64,000 nt of DNA from Pseudomonas benzenivorans (GCF_033547155.1 NZ_CP137892.1:4278001-4342000); one strand, 5' to 3'. Shown: positions 55,219 to 64,000, counted from the first letter of the stretch. The notes: generated by a model from the letters alone, not told the origin. Made by a program: numbers and translations.

Positions 55219-56532
55219 TCAGCGCAGCTTCTCCAGCAACTGGTAGTACCACATGCCGACCGCCAGCATCGGGTTGCCCAGCTGCTCGCCCAGGGGCACC
55301 TTGATCTGCCGGCAGGCGGCGAAGGTGTCGAAGCGGCCGAGGGTGCCGGTCAGGGCCTCGGCCATGATCTCGCCCATGACGTGGCTGGTGGCGATGCCGT
55401 GGCCGGAGTAGCCCTGGCAGTACCAGACGTTGTCCGAGAGCTTGCCGAGCTGCGGGATGCGGTTCATCACGATGCCCATGGCGCAGCTCCACTGGAAGTC
55501 GATGGCCACGCCCTTGAGGGCCGGGAAGGTGCGCTCGATGGCCGGGCGCAGCTCGGCGGCGATGTCCCGCGAGTCGCGCCCCGAGTAGTTGGCGCCGCCA
55601 CCGAACAGCAGGCGGCCGTCGGCGGTCAGGCGGTGGTAGTCGAGGACGAAGCGGCAGTCGTAGACCGCCAGGTCCCGGGGGTTGATCGCCTTGGCCAGCT
55701 CGCCCAGCGGCGCGGTGGTGACGATGCCGCCCATGGCCGGGAAGATCAGGCCCTTGAGTTTCTGCGGTTCCAGCTTGTGGTAGACGTCGCCGGCCAGCAG
55801 CACCTGGTCGGCGTCGATGCGTCCGTCGGCGGTGATCACCGCCGGGTTGGCGCCATGGACGATCTCCAGCACCTCGGAGTGTTCGAAGATCAGCGCACCC
55901 AGGCCCTCGGCCGCGCGGGCCTCGCCGATGCACAGGTTGAGCGGGTGCAGGTGCAGGTTGCGGTCGTTCCTGATCGCCCCGCAGTACAGCTCGCTACCCA
56001 GCTGTTCGCGCACGCCGGCGCCGTCCAGCAGGCTGACCTCCGCGCCCATGCCGCGGCGCACGGCCTCCTCGTAGGCGTCTTCCAGCTCGGCCATGTGGCT
56101 GGGCTTCATCGCCGCGTGCAGGTGGCCGTGCTTGAGGTCGCAGGCGATGCCGTACGTCGCCACGCGGTTCTCGATGATGTCGTGGCCGCGCCAGCGCAGC
56201 CGCCAGATGAAGTCGTCGACTTCCGCGCCCAGGCTGTTGCGCATCTGCTTGCGCATGGCGGCGTCGCCGGACAGGCTGCCGGTGACCTGGCCGCCGTTGC
56301 GCCCGGTGGCGCCCCAGCCGATCTTCTTCGCCTCGACCACGGCCACCTTGAGGCCGCGCTCGGCCAGCTCGACGGCGCTGGCCACGCCGGTGAAGCCGCC
56401 GCCGATGATCACCACATCGACGCGGTGGCGGCCCTGCAGGGTCGGGTACTGGGTTTCCTGGTTGAGCGTGGCGCTGTAGTAGGACGGGCAGCGCTCGGCG
56501 GCCGGGGTTACGGGAGGGGTGATGGCATTCAT
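55219..56532 (-). CDS. FAD-dependent gamma-glutamylputrescine oxidase-type enzyme (PuuB family), second copy
   Basis: 437 residues: CPSYYSATLN near the start, dinucleotide motif VVIIGGGFTGVASAVELAERG (about 40-60), GRNGGQ (about 77-82), LLFGGGANYSG and GYSGHGIATSHVMGE near the C terminus. It is clearly related to but distant from the oxidase at 28709. The family oxidises gamma-glutamylated polyamines. It lies downstream of a glutamine synthetase-like ligase on the same strand (110-base gap), giving a second ligase-oxidase pair without a linked regulator. Confidence 0.88.
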   Translation of the reverse strand: MNAITPPVTPAAERCPSYYSATLNQETQYPTLQGRHRVDVVIIGGGFTGVASAVELAERGLKVAVVEAKKIGWGATGRNGGQVTGSLSGDAAMRKQMRNSLGAEVDDFIWRLRWRGHDIIENRVATYGIACDLKHGHLHAAMKPSHMAELEDAYEEAVRRGMGAEVSLLDGAGVREQLGSELYCGAIRNDRNLHLHPLNLCIGEARAAEGLGALIFEHSEVLEIVHGANPAVITADGRIDADQVLLAGDVYHKLEPQKLKGLIFPAMGGIVTTAPLGELAKAINPRDLAVYDCRFVLDYHRLTADGRLLFGGGANYSGRDSRDIAAELRPAIERTFPALKGVAIDFQWSCAMGIVMNRIPQLGKLSDNVWYCQGYSGHGIATSHVMGEIMAEALTGTLGRFDTFAACRQIKVPLGEQLGNPMLAVGMWYYQLLEKLR

Positions 56533-56642
56533 GGTCTGGTCCTTGTCGTCGGGCGGCCGCGCCGCCGTGGGGCCGCGCCAGGCGCGGCCCGGAAATATTG
56601 GGGTCGGGCGTAGGCTGGCCGCCCGACGCCGCGCGATTCGCC

Positions 56643-58019
56643 TCAGGCGTTGCTCAGGTACCAGCGCCAGTCCTGCTCGCCGACCTCGCCCATGAACTGG
56701 CGGTACTCGGCGCGCTTGATGGCCAGGTAGACCCGCAGGAATTCGACGCCCAGGGCCTCGCGGGCCCAGGCCGAACGCTCCAGGGCCTGGATGGAGGTCA
56801 GCCAGTCGGTCGGCAGCAACTCCTTGGCCTGGGCGTAGCCGTTGCCCTCGACCGGCGCGCCCGGGTCGAGCCGCGCGCAGATGCCGTGGTGGATGGCGGC
56901 GAGAATCGCCGCGGCGGCCAGGTAGGGGTTGGCGTCGGCGCCGCAGATGCGGTGCTCGATATGCCGGCTGGCGGCCGGCCCGCCCGGTACGCGCAGGCTC
57001 ACGGTGCGGTTGTCGATGCCCCAGCTCAAAGCCAGGGGCGCGTAGCTGTTGGCCTGGAAGCGCCGGTAGGAGTTGGCGTTGGGGCAGAACAGCAGCAGCG
57101 AATCCAGCAGATTCTCGAGCAGGCCGCCCAGGGCTTGCTTGAGCAGGCTGCCGGCCGGACCGTCGAGGTCGTCCGGCGGGCCGGCGAACAGGTTGGCGCC
57201 CCGGGCATCGGCCAGGCTGACGTGCATGTGCATGCCGGTGCCGGCCAGGTGATCGAAGGGCTTGGCCATGAAGCAGGCCTGCATCCCGTGCCGGTGCGCC
57301 ACGCCCTTGACCAGGCGCTTGTAACGCACCGCCTGGTCCATGGCGGCCAGCGCCGGACCGTGCTCCAGGGTGATTTCCACCTGGCCGGGGGCGTACTCGG
57401 AGATCGCCGTGCGCGCCGGAATGCCCTGGGCCTTGCAGGCGGCGTAGAGGTCGGCGAGGAAGGGTTCGAGCTGCTCCAGTTCGCGCAGGCCGTAGACCTG
57501 GGTGCTGCGCGGCCGGCCGCCGTCGGCATCCCGCGCAGGCTGCGGGCGACCCTGGGCATCGCGCTGCCGGTCGAGCAGATAGAACTCCAGCTCGCAGGCC
57601 ATCACCGGGTGATAGCCCGCGGCCTCGAGGCGCTCGATCACCTGCACCAGCACATGACGCGGGTCGGCCACGGTGGCCGGCAGGCCTTCTTCGGGGTGCA
57701 TGCCGACCTGCAGCGCGGCGGTGGGCACCTGGCGCCAGGGCAGGCGCACCAGGCTGCCGGCCAGCGGATAGGCGCGGCAGTCGATGTCGCCGACCTCCCA
57801 GACCAGGCCGGTGTCTTCGACATCCTCGCCGTGGATGCTCAGGCCGAGGATGGTGCTGGGCAGCGGCCGGCCGCTGCGGTACACCGCGAGCAGCTCCTCG
57901 CGGTGCAGCAGCTTGCCGCGGGGCACGCCATTGGCGTCGAGGATGAACAGCTCGAACAGTTCGATATCGGGGTGATGGGCGAGGAATGCCTCGGCCTCTT
58001 GCACGGCAGCGAATGACAT
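56643..58019 (-). CDS. Glutamine synthetase-family gamma-glutamylpolyamine ligase (PuuA/PauA type), second copy
   Basis: 458 residues of the GS fold: FELFILDANGVPRGKLL near residue 25, CELEFYLLDR, ISEYAPGQVEITLEHG, AGTGMHMHVSL and the HIEHRICGADANPYL block. Like PuuA it is shorter than GlnA and lacks the adenylylation site. It differs from the ligase at 30637 in several blocks (ISEYAPGQVE against TAELGPGQFE), so the two probably favour different amines. The ATG at 58019 is used; the upstream in-frame residues are not GS-like. Confidence 0.86.
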   Translation of the reverse strand: MSFAAVQEAEAFLAHHPDIELFELFILDANGVPRGKLLHREELLAVYRSGRPLPSTILGLSIHGEDVEDTGLVWEVGDIDCRAYPLAGSLVRLPWRQVPTAALQVGMHPEEGLPATVADPRHVLVQVIERLEAAGYHPVMACELEFYLLDRQRDAQGRPQPARDADGGRPRSTQVYGLRELEQLEPFLADLYAACKAQGIPARTAISEYAPGQVEITLEHGPALAAMDQAVRYKRLVKGVAHRHGMQACFMAKPFDHLAGTGMHMHVSLADARGANLFAGPPDDLDGPAGSLLKQALGGLLENLLDSLLLFCPNANSYRRFQANSYAPLALSWGIDNRTVSLRVPGGPAASRHIEHRICGADANPYLAAAAILAAIHHGICARLDPGAPVEGNGYAQAKELLPTDWLTSIQALERSAWAREALGVEFLRVYLAIKRAEYRQFMGEVGEQDWRWYLSNA

Positions 58020-58491
58020 GGGGGGACTCTCGTAAGCGCCCGACGGGCGCGGTGCCCGCACCGCGACGCTGCTGGGCAGGCGCAGGACGGGCGAGACGGA
58101 TGAAGCGGCCGCCGCTGAGCGGCCGAGGTCATGGACGACTTAGGAGAGCGGCATCCGGTGGGCGCGCATGGCGGCAGTGCCACAGCGCCCAGAAGGCGAG
58201 TATCGCCGGCAGCCTCGAATTGGCCCGCTCGGCGCCGAGGCGCTGGCCCTCCCGCAGGCGCGGGCAGTCACGGAACGGGGCGAAAAACGCGGGTGACGAA
58301 GTCATGGCGAACAGCCTCGCACGACGCCGGGCGGGCTTTAAATCGGATTATTCACACGCTCGGATCGCAATCGGCTAAACATTTGCCGGCAGCCTCCCCC
58401 GCCTGGGTTCTGGACGAAGAGTCGTCGAGGGACGGTCAGGCGGGCGGTTTTCACGCAGCAGCAGCGAGCGCGGGCACTTCTCGTACAGAAC
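58020..58491. other. 472-base gap upstream of the second ligase gene
   Basis: Apart from the possible 58-residue ORF and the stray IS end at 58477-58494, no gene is seen. An A/T-richer stretch around 58335-58385 is the likely promoter region for the ligase-oxidase pair. Confidence 0.45.
58129..58305 (-). CDS. Possible small protein (58 residues)
   Basis: A minus-strand open frame starting MTSSPAFFAPFRDCPRL with a GAGG nine bases before the ATG, mostly G/C-ending codons and a hydrophobic LPAILAFWALWHC segment near residues 35-47 that could span or touch a membrane. It lies 109 bases upstream of the ligase gene, in the same direction. No homologue is recalled. It could equally be chance in a G/C-rich leader. 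Confidence 0.3.
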   Translation of the reverse strand: MTSSPAFFAPFRDCPRLREGQRLGAERANSRLPAILAFWALWHCRHARPPDAALLSRP

Positions 58492-58494
58492 CTA
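58477..58494. mobile_element. Solo IS5-type end at the stop codon of the chemoreceptor gene
   Basis: CTTCTCGTACAGAACC followed by TA matches the right end of the complete IS at 49857-50766 (CTTTTCGTACAGAACC, TA) with one mismatch. No transposase or partner end is next to it, so it is a remnant of an old insertion. The adjoining TA forms part of the TAG stop of the chemoreceptor. Confidence 0.65.
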
Positions 58495-60057
58495 GGGCTC
58501 CGGCTTGTAACCCAGACGCAGGCCACCCCAGTGGCGGCCCTGGACCCAGATCGGCACCGACAGGTCGTGCATCAGCTCGCCGGTATCGCGCATATAGGTC
58601 TGCAGCAGCAGCGCCTGCTGATGACTGCCGCAACGCAGCCCGGTGCGGTCGTCGAACAGGCGCTTGCTGCGGCTCCTGAGCGTATCCACCGCGCGGTCGC
58701 CGGTCGGCGCATGGTTGAAGGCGTTGTTGTGGGTCGGCACATAGCCTTGCGGCGTGCTGGCGATGGCGAACACCAGGCCCTCGTGGCGCTTGAGCAAGGG
58801 CTCCTGGATGGCCGGCAGGACCTGGTCGGCATAGCCGTCGAAGCGGGTCTTGAACTTGGCCGGGAAGCTGTTCGGAATCGGCTGGTACTGGCGGTCGAAC
58901 AGGTCGGCCAGGCTGGTGCGGCCGGCCTCGATGTCCTGCTCGAACTGCGCGGCAATGCTGGCCGCGCCCTCGCGGGCCAGGTCATAGACGCGCTGGTGAT
59001 AGTCGTCCAGGCTCACCTCGGCGAGCTTCTCGCTGACCGCCTCGGCCTGGCCGACCAGCTGCGCCGCCGAGTCGCCGAGCTGGCGGGTCTGGCCCTCGCT
59101 GGCGCGCACGTCGCCGCGCAGCTGCTCGACGGCGACGGCCAGGCTGGCCAGGCGCTCGTGATTGTTCGCCGTGCCGGCGCTGATCTGCGCCACCTGGCGC
59201 TCCACGTCCTGGGCCAGGTCAGCGATGCCGTGCAGCTGCGTACCGGTCTGCTCGACCTGGCCGGCGGCCTGTTCCAGCTCGCGGGCCTGGTGCTGGATAT
59301 GGCTGACCACCGCGGCGCTCTGCTGGCGGATGTCGGCGACCATCTGGCCGACCTCCTCGGTGGCGCTGGCGGTGCGTGCGGCGAGGTGGCGCACCTCGTC
59401 GGCGACCACCGCGAAGCCGCGGCCCTGCTCGCCGGCGCGGGCCGCTTCGATGGCCGCGTTGAGGGCCAGCAGGTTGGTCTGGCTGGCGATCGACTGGATC
59501 ACCTGGGTGACCTGCTCGATCTGCTCGGTGCGCGCTCCCAGGCCGTCGATCAGCTCGCGGCTGGCGGCGGTCTGGGCGCTGAGCTGCTGCATGCGGGCGA
59601 TGGCCTGCTGCACCGCCTGCTGGCCGCTGGCGCTGTTCTGCCGCACGGTCTGCGCCGCCGCCAAGGTCTGCTCGGCGCGCCGCGCGCTGTCCTGCTCGGT
59701 GAGGGTGATGGCCTCGGCGCCCTGGCTGACCTGTGCGATGGCGCCGAGCTGCGACTGCAGCTTGGCCGCCAGCTGTTGCACGGCATGGGCCACCTGGGCG
59801 GCGGACAGGGCGTTATGGCAGGTGTGCCGGGACAGCGTGCGGCTCAGCTCGGCGAAGCCGCCGGGCCCCTCGTCCGCCGTGGCGGTGCTGTCCTGGCGCC
59901 GCCAGGCTCCCAGCCAGGGCCAGAGGGCGGCGCCTAGGAGCAGCGGCACGGCGGCGTAGGGCGCCAACTGCAGCCGCTCGGCGAGCCACAGCGAGGCGAT
60001 CAGGCCGAGGGCGTGCAGCAGACAGGTGCGCGACTGGCGAATGGCGGCATTACTCAT
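58492..60057 (-). CDS. Methyl-accepting chemotaxis protein with C-terminal sensor domain
   Basis: 521 residues. Two membrane helices near the N terminus (about 12-45) are followed directly by the coiled-coil signalling domain (about 60-340) with the hairpin tip [31 protein letters not shown]. Residues 365-521 form a sensor domain of Cache-like appearance ([43 protein letters not shown]) lying after the signalling domain, so it must be cytosolic. This order is the reverse of classical receptors but recurs in pseudomonads. The ligand is unknown. The stop codon abuts a stray IS end. Confidence 0.87.
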   Translation of the reverse strand: MSNAAIRQSRTCLLHALGLIASLWLAERLQLAPYAAVPLLLGAALWPWLGAWRRQDSTATADEGPGGFAELSRTLSRHTCHNALSAAQVAHAVQQLAAKLQSQLGAIAQVSQGAEAITLTEQDSARRAEQTLAAAQTVRQNSASGQQAVQQAIARMQQLSAQTAASRELIDGLGARTEQIEQVTQVIQSIASQTNLLALNAAIEAARAGEQGRGFAVVADEVRHLAARTASATEEVGQMVADIRQQSAAVVSHIQHQARELEQAAGQVEQTGTQLHGIADLAQDVERQVAQISAGTANNHERLASLAVAVEQLRGDVRASEGQTRQLGDSAAQLVGQAEAVSEKLAEVSLDDYHQRVYDLAREGAASIAAQFEQDIEAGRTSLADLFDRQYQPIPNSFPAKFKTRFDGYADQVLPAIQEPLLKRHEGLVFAIASTPQGYVPTHNNAFNHAPTGDRAVDTLRSRSKRLFDDRTGLRCGSHQQALLLQTYMRDTGELMHDLSVPIWVQGRHWGGLRLGYKPEP

Positions 60058-60183
60058 GGCAAACCCCGTGCTTATCGTTCTGCGATGCCGGCGACGAGGC
60101 CCCCGGGCGCAACGATTCGAGCACGGTCGGCCAGGCGCGACCATCGCACTTTGGTCTAGAGGGTGTTGGCGTTTCGTCGCGGC

Positions 60184-61260
60184 CTAGCCCGGCAGGCTAT
60201 GGCGGCGGATAAAGCCCTGGTCCAGATAGTCCTTCCAGCGCCCGCAGAAGCGGCCGCCGGCACTCCACTGGCGCCAGCCCAGCAGGGCCCCGCCATCGCC
60301 GGTGGCGAGCAGCGCCAGGCTGTGCCGCTGCGGCCGGTAGGGGCGCAGCGGCTGGCCACGCAGTGCGGCGGCGAGATTGGCCGCCAGCACCGGCCCCTGG
60401 CGCACCGCGTAGACCCCGCTCTTGCGTGCGCCGGGCAGACTGGCGCAGTCGCCGACGGCGAAGATGGCGGCATGGGACTGGCTCTGCAGGGTCGCGCCGA
60501 TGCGCACGAAGCCGCCCTCGTCGCAATCCAGGCCGCTGCGGGCCAGCCAGGGCAAGGCCCGGGCGCCGCTGGCCAGAAGCAGGCGGGAGCCGCGCCAGAC
60601 CGGCTCCGCGCCGCTGAGCAGGCGCTCGCCGTCGATCAGGCTGACCGGACAGTATTCGCGCACCCTCACCCGGCGCTGGCGCAGGTGCCCCCAGGCGCGC
60701 AGGTGCAGCCCGGCGTTATGCCCGTCGAGCAGCTGGCCGGCGCAGAACAGCGACAACTCCGGCACCTGACCGGCCAGGGCCAGGGCCAGTTCGACCCCCG
60801 CCGCGCCGCCGCCGAGGATCGCCAGCGGCTGCGGCTCGGCCTGCCAGGCGTGCCAGCCGGCGAGGAAATCGGCGAAGGGCTTGACCGCCAGCACCTGCAT
60901 GGCCGCGCCCCGTTGCGGCGGACAGGCGACCTCGGCGCCGAGGTTCAGCGACAGCCAGCGTCCGCTCAGTTCCCGGCCGTCGGCCAGGCGCACCTGACGC
61001 TGCGCCGGCTCCAGGCCCACGGCCTGGCCGATCAGCAGCTCGACCTTGGCCGCGCGGCACAGCGGGTCCAGCTCGATGCGGCAGTCCTCGGCGGCGAAGC
61101 GCCCGGCCAGCAGCCCCGGCAGCATGCCCGAGTACCAGGCCTGCGGGCCGGCGCTGAGCAGGGCGATGCGCCCCGGCGGGCGCTCGACCAGGGCCCAGCG
61201 GCGCAACACGCCGAGGTGAGCATGGCCGGCGCCGAGCAGGATCAGGTCATAGTGGTTCAT
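60184..61260 (-). CDS. NDH-2-like pyridine nucleotide-disulfide oxidoreductase (SelD-associated family)
   Basis: 358 residues with an N-terminal FAD motif LILLGAGHAHLGVLRR (about 6-21), a central NAD(P) motif LAILGGGAAGVELALAL (about 147-163) and FAVGDCASLPG (about 269-279). The GHAHLGVL and WYSGMLPGLLAG blocks match the family that is often fused to the N terminus of selenide,water dikinase (SelD). No dikinase part is present here. A redox role is certain; a selenium link is only by family association. It is last of three genes on this strand. Confidence 0.82.
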   Translation of the reverse strand: MNHYDLILLGAGHAHLGVLRRWALVERPPGRIALLSAGPQAWYSGMLPGLLAGRFAAEDCRIELDPLCRAAKVELLIGQAVGLEPAQRQVRLADGRELSGRWLSLNLGAEVACPPQRGAAMQVLAVKPFADFLAGWHAWQAEPQPLAILGGGAAGVELALALAGQVPELSLFCAGQLLDGHNAGLHLRAWGHLRQRRVRVREYCPVSLIDGERLLSGAEPVWRGSRLLLASGARALPWLARSGLDCDEGGFVRIGATLQSQSHAAIFAVGDCASLPGARKSGVYAVRQGPVLAANLAAALRGQPLRPYRPQRHSLALLATGDGGALLGWRQWSAGGRFCGRWKDYLDQGFIRRHSLPG

Positions 61261-61332
61261 CGCGCTATCGGTTCTTCAAGGCTGGCCAGGCGCAGAGGAT
61301 GGCGGCAGCAGGCGCCGTGGCGCAAGGCTCAA

Positions 61333-62067
61333 TCAAGGCGCGGCGGGCTGCAGGCGGGGATCGGCGAAGTAGCTCTGCGCCCGCTCGCCGGTGTTGTCGC
61401 TGTCGGCGGCGAACACCACCCCGAGGATGCGCGACGGCGCGCTGCCGAAGGCGGCGATGGCATCGGCGCGCAGGTCGCGGCGCTCGCTCAGCCACTGCCC
61501 GAGCGGCGCCTCGGGCCCACGCAGCACGCGCATCTCGACCTGCTCGGTGTAGGCGCTGCGGGCGTGGCTGCCGGGCGCCTGGCGGTTGTCCCAGACGTAG
61601 CTGAGGGTCGCCGCCGGCAGGCTGGGGTCGTAGAAGGTGCGCGCCAGGCGCAGCTTCTGCCGGGTCAGGAACGGCAGGCTGGCCAGCGGATAGTCGAGCA
61701 GCACATAGACCCGCGCGGCATAGTCGTCGCCCTCGCGGGTGGCGAAGCGCGCCTGCTCCAGGCGCCGCTCGCTGCGCCACTGCCAGCTCAGCTGCCAGGG
61801 CCGGTCGCCGGGCAGATCGAGCGGGTGCAACAGGCCGCCGGCGGCGGCATCGGCGTCGATGTGCAGCACCAGGCGACCGTCCCGCTCGACCAGGCTGCGG
61901 GTCGGCGCCTTGAGCTTGGGAATGTCGGCCACCCGCCAGGGCGGCGACCACTCGGCCGCCGGCGGGCCGGCCGTCCAGGGCGTCAGGCGATTGCCCGCGG
62001 CGCCATCCTCGTCCGCGACGGCCAGCAGCGGCAGCAGGGCCAGGGCCAGCAGCAGGGCCCGGCTCAT
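61333..62067 (-). CDS. Exported DUF3047-like protein
   Basis: 244 residues with a short signal peptide (about 1-18, ending AVADE), then a beta-rich domain with WQLSWQWRSERRLE, DYAARVYVLLDY, LSYVWDN and GVVFAADSDNTGERAQSYFADP, the layout of DUF3047 proteins. Function is unknown; the fold recalls carbohydrate- or ligand-binding sandwich domains. Its ATG overlaps the stop of the flavoprotein gene, so the two are coupled. Confidence 0.75.
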   Translation of the reverse strand: MSRALLLALALLPLLAVADEDGAAGNRLTPWTAGPPAAEWSPPWRVADIPKLKAPTRSLVERDGRLVLHIDADAAAGGLLHPLDLPGDRPWQLSWQWRSERRLEQARFATREGDDYAARVYVLLDYPLASLPFLTRQKLRLARTFYDPSLPAATLSYVWDNRQAPGSHARSAYTEQVEMRVLRGPEAPLGQWLSERRDLRADAIAAFGSAPSRILGVVFAADSDNTGERAQSYFADPRLQPAAP

Positions 62068-64000
62068 CCCCGTCTCCAGCCGTGGAAACGCTCGACCCAG
62101 CGCAGCAGGGCCTGGGGCGCATGGGCGCGCTTCCACTCGCCGGCCGCGTACTTGTTGGCCTCGGCCAGGGTCGGGTAGCTGTGGATGGTGCCGAGGATCT
62201 TGTTCAGGCCGAGCTCGTGCTTCATCGCCAGCACGTATTCGGCCAGCAGTTCGCCGGCCTGCTCGCCGACGATGCTGACGCCGAGGATGCGGTCCTTGCC
62301 CGGCGCGGTGAGCACCTTGACGAAGCCGTGAGCGGCCTCGTCGGCGATGGCCCGGTCGAGGTCGTCGATGCCATAGCGGGTGACCTCGTAGGCCACCCCC
62401 TGCTGCCGCGCCTCGCCCTCGGAGAGACCCACCCGCGCCACTTCCGGCGCGGTGAAGGTGCAATAGGGGATCACCCGGTAGTCCGCCTTGAAGCGCTTGA
62501 AGGGGCCGAACAGCGCGTTGACCGCGGCGTACCAGGCCTGGTGCGCGGCGACATGGGTGAACTGGTAGGGGCCGGTGACATCGCCCACCGCGTAGATGTT
62601 GGGAAAGCGCGTGGCCAGGTACTCGTCGGTCTCCAGGGTGCCGTTGTCGCGCAGCCTCAGGCCCAGTTCCTCGACCCCGTAGCCGCTGACGTTGGCCACC
62701 CGGCCGAGGGCCAGCAGCAGGCAGTCGAAGGCGATGGTCACCTGCTCGCCGGTGTCCAGGCGGCGGGCCACCATGCGCTGCTCGCCGTCGACCAGCTCGA
62801 AGCGCTCGGCCTGGTGCTGCAGGCGCACGTCGACGCCATCGGCCTGCAGGCTGGCCAGCAGCGCCGCGCTGGCGTCGTCGTCCTCGCGCGGCAGCAGGCG
62901 CTCGGCCATCTCCACCTGGATCACCTGGCTGCCGAGGCGCTGGAAGGCCTGGGCCAGCTCGCAGCCGATCGGCCCGCCGCCCAGCACCAGCAGCCAACGC
63001 GGTCGCTCGCGCAGGGTCCAGATGCTGTCGGAGGTGTAGGCCTGCACCTGCTCCAGGCCGGGGATCTTCGGCACCAGCGGACGCGCCCCGGCGGCGATGA
63101 TCAGGTTGCGGCTGCTCAGGGTCTCGCCGCCCACCTCCACCGTCCAGGGCGAGGTGATCCTCGCCTCGCCCTCGATCACCTCGACCCCCAGGCCGGTGTA
63201 ACGCTCCACCGAGTCGTGCGGGGCGATGTCGCCTATGACCCGCTGCACGCGCTGCATCACCGCGGCGAAATCCACCTCGCCGCTCACCCCGCGCAGGCCC
63301 AGGGCCTCGCCCTTCCGCAACTCGTGGGCCAGCTTGGCCGAACGCAGCAGCGCCTTGGACGGCACGCAGCCAGTGTTCAGGCAGTCGCCGCCCATCTGGT
63401 GCTTCTCCACCAGGCCGACCCTGGCCTTCACCGCGGCGGCGATATAGGCGCTGACCAGGCCGCCGGCGCCGGCGCCGATCACCAGCAGGTTGCGCTGGAA
63501 ACGCTTGGGCTTTTTCCAGCCGGCGTAGACCCGGCGCGCCTCGAGCAGCTCCAGCAGCTTGCGCGCCAGCAGCGGGAACAGGCCGAGCAGGACGAAGGCG
63601 CCGAGCAGCCCCGGCGAGAGGATGCCGCCCAGGGTCTCGAGCTGGCCCAGTTCGCGGCCGGCGTTCACGTAAACCAGGGTGCCCGGCAGCATGCCGACCT
63701 GGCTGACCCACCAGAAGGTGCGCAGCGGCAGGCGGGTCAGGCCCATGGCCAGGTTGATCAGGAAGAACGGGAACAGCGGCACCAGGCGCAGGGCGAACAG
63801 GTAGAAGGGCCCCTCGCGCTCGATGCCGGCGTCGATGCTGGCCAGGCGCCGGCCGAAGCGACCCTGCACCCAGTCGCGCAGCACGAAGCGGCTGCTGAGC
63901 ATGGCCAGGCTGGCGCCCAGGGTGGAGGCGAAGGACACCAGGATGAACCCCTGCAACAGGCCGAACAGGGCGCCGGCCAGCAGGGTCATCAGCGCCGCGC
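62064..64000 (-). CDS. TVP38/DedA-type membrane domain fused to a mercuric-reductase-like flavoprotein (5' end outside the window)
   Basis: At least 641 residues. The front 150 or so are a TVP38/TMEM64 membrane domain (TLLAGALFGLLQGFILVSFASTLGASLA; LVPLFPFFLINLAMGLT). Then comes a complete class I flavoprotein disulfide reductase: FAD motif LLVIGAGAGGLVSAY, redox-active pair GGDCLNTGCVPSK, NAD motif VLGGGPIGCELAQAF, YAVGDVTG and a C-terminal dimerisation domain with HSYPTLAEA. The C-terminal Cys pair of true MerA is absent, so mercury reduction is doubtful. No stop precedes the first Met in the window and families of this type have more N-terminal sequence, so the gene continues beyond base 64000. 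Confidence 0.85.
   Translation of the reverse strand, partial: AALMTLLAGALFGLLQGFILVSFASTLGASLAMLSSRFVLRDWVQGRFGRRLASIDAGIEREGPFYLFALRLVPLFPFFLINLAMGLTRLPLRTFWWVSQVGMLPGTLVYVNAGRELGQLETLGGILSPGLLGAFVLLGLFPLLARKLLELLEARRVYAGWKKPKRFQRNLLVIGAGAGGLVSAYIAAAVKARVGLVEKHQMGGDCLNTGCVPSKALLRSAKLAHELRKGEALGLRGVSGEVDFAAVMQRVQRVIGDIAPHDSVERYTGLGVEVIEGEARITSPWTVEVGGETLSSRNLIIAAGARPLVPKIPGLEQVQAYTSDSIWTLRERPRWLLVLGGGPIGCELAQAFQRLGSQVIQVEMAERLLPREDDDASAALLASLQADGVDVRLQHQAERFELVDGEQRMVARRLDTGEQVTIAFDCLLLALGRVANVSGYGVEELGLRLRDNGTLETDEYLATRFPNIYAVGDVTGPYQFTHVAAHQAWYAAVNALFGPFKRFKADYRVIPYCTFTAPEVARVGLSEGEARQQGVAYEVTRYGIDDLDRAIADEAAHGFVKVLTAPGKDRILGVSIVGEQAGELLAEYVLAMKHELGLNKILGTIHSYPTLAEANKYAAGEWKRAHAPQALLRWVERFHGWRRG

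Overview
The window reads as a chromosomal segment of a high-GC gamma-proteobacterium, almost certainly a Pseudomonas. The order aguR(partial)-aguB-aguA, OprE-like porin, PAS-GGDEF protein, desA-type desaturase, GGDEF/EAL protein and, much later, sbp-cysT-cysW-cysA follows the P. aeruginosa PA0294-PA0280 neighbourhood as I remember it. Large blocks are inserted into that backbone.

Layout. 1-2.5 kb: agmatine-to-putrescine genes (aguBA). 2.5-6.4 kb, minus strand: a sulfide/persulfide detoxification operon (BigR-type ArsR repressor, two YeeE/YedE half-transporters, persulfide dioxygenase, SulP transporter). 6.6-12.7 kb: OprE-like porin, diguanylate cyclase, desaturase and a GGDEF/EAL protein. 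12.7-28.6 kb: a co-directional signalling cluster with a REC-HDOD protein, four paralogous sensor kinases (two plain, two hybrid), a lone receiver and an HPt-REC-REC-GGDEF protein. Together with the GGDEF/EAL gene before it, this looks like one phosphorelay feeding cyclic-di-GMP. 28.7-32.0 kb: a gamma-glutamylpolyamine locus (FAD oxidase, XRE-cupin regulator, glutamine synthetase-like ligase) behind a perfect palindrome. 32.0-38.0 kb: small GyrI-like protein, chromate transporter, methyltransferase, modABC and an RBBP9-type hydrolase. 38.4-42.2 kb: sulfate ABC importer. 42.4-47.7 kb: secreted unknown, AraC regulator/GST/EamA exporter block with gene debris, Mpo1-like protein and a Crp/Fnr regulator. 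47.8-49.8 kb: PhoD-like phosphatase.

49.86-55.14 kb is an A/T-richer mobile island. It starts with an IS5-family (IS427-type) element with a frameshifted transposase and ends with a small element bounded by perfect 18-bp inverted repeats. Between them lies a tight three-gene operon: a UvrD-like SF1 helicase, a DarT-type DNA ADP-ribosyltransferase and an ADP-ribosylglycohydrolase. This looks like a toxin-antitoxin or anti-phage cassette in which an ARH/DraG-type hydrolase stands where DarTG systems carry the DarG macrodomain. It is the most interesting candidate for a little-described system here.

55.2-64.0 kb, minus strand: a second gamma-glutamylpolyamine oxidase/ligase pair, a chemoreceptor with its sensor domain after the signalling domain and a stray IS end at its stop codon, and an oxidoreductase operon (SelD-associated NDH-like protein, DUF3047-like protein, and a TVP38/DedA-flavoprotein disulfide reductase fusion that runs off the window).

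Shared themes are polyamine nitrogen metabolism (agu plus two gamma-glutamyl loci), sulfur and oxyanion handling (sulfide detoxification, sulfate, molybdate, chromate) and c-di-GMP signalling. No tRNA, rRNA or CRISPR array was seen.
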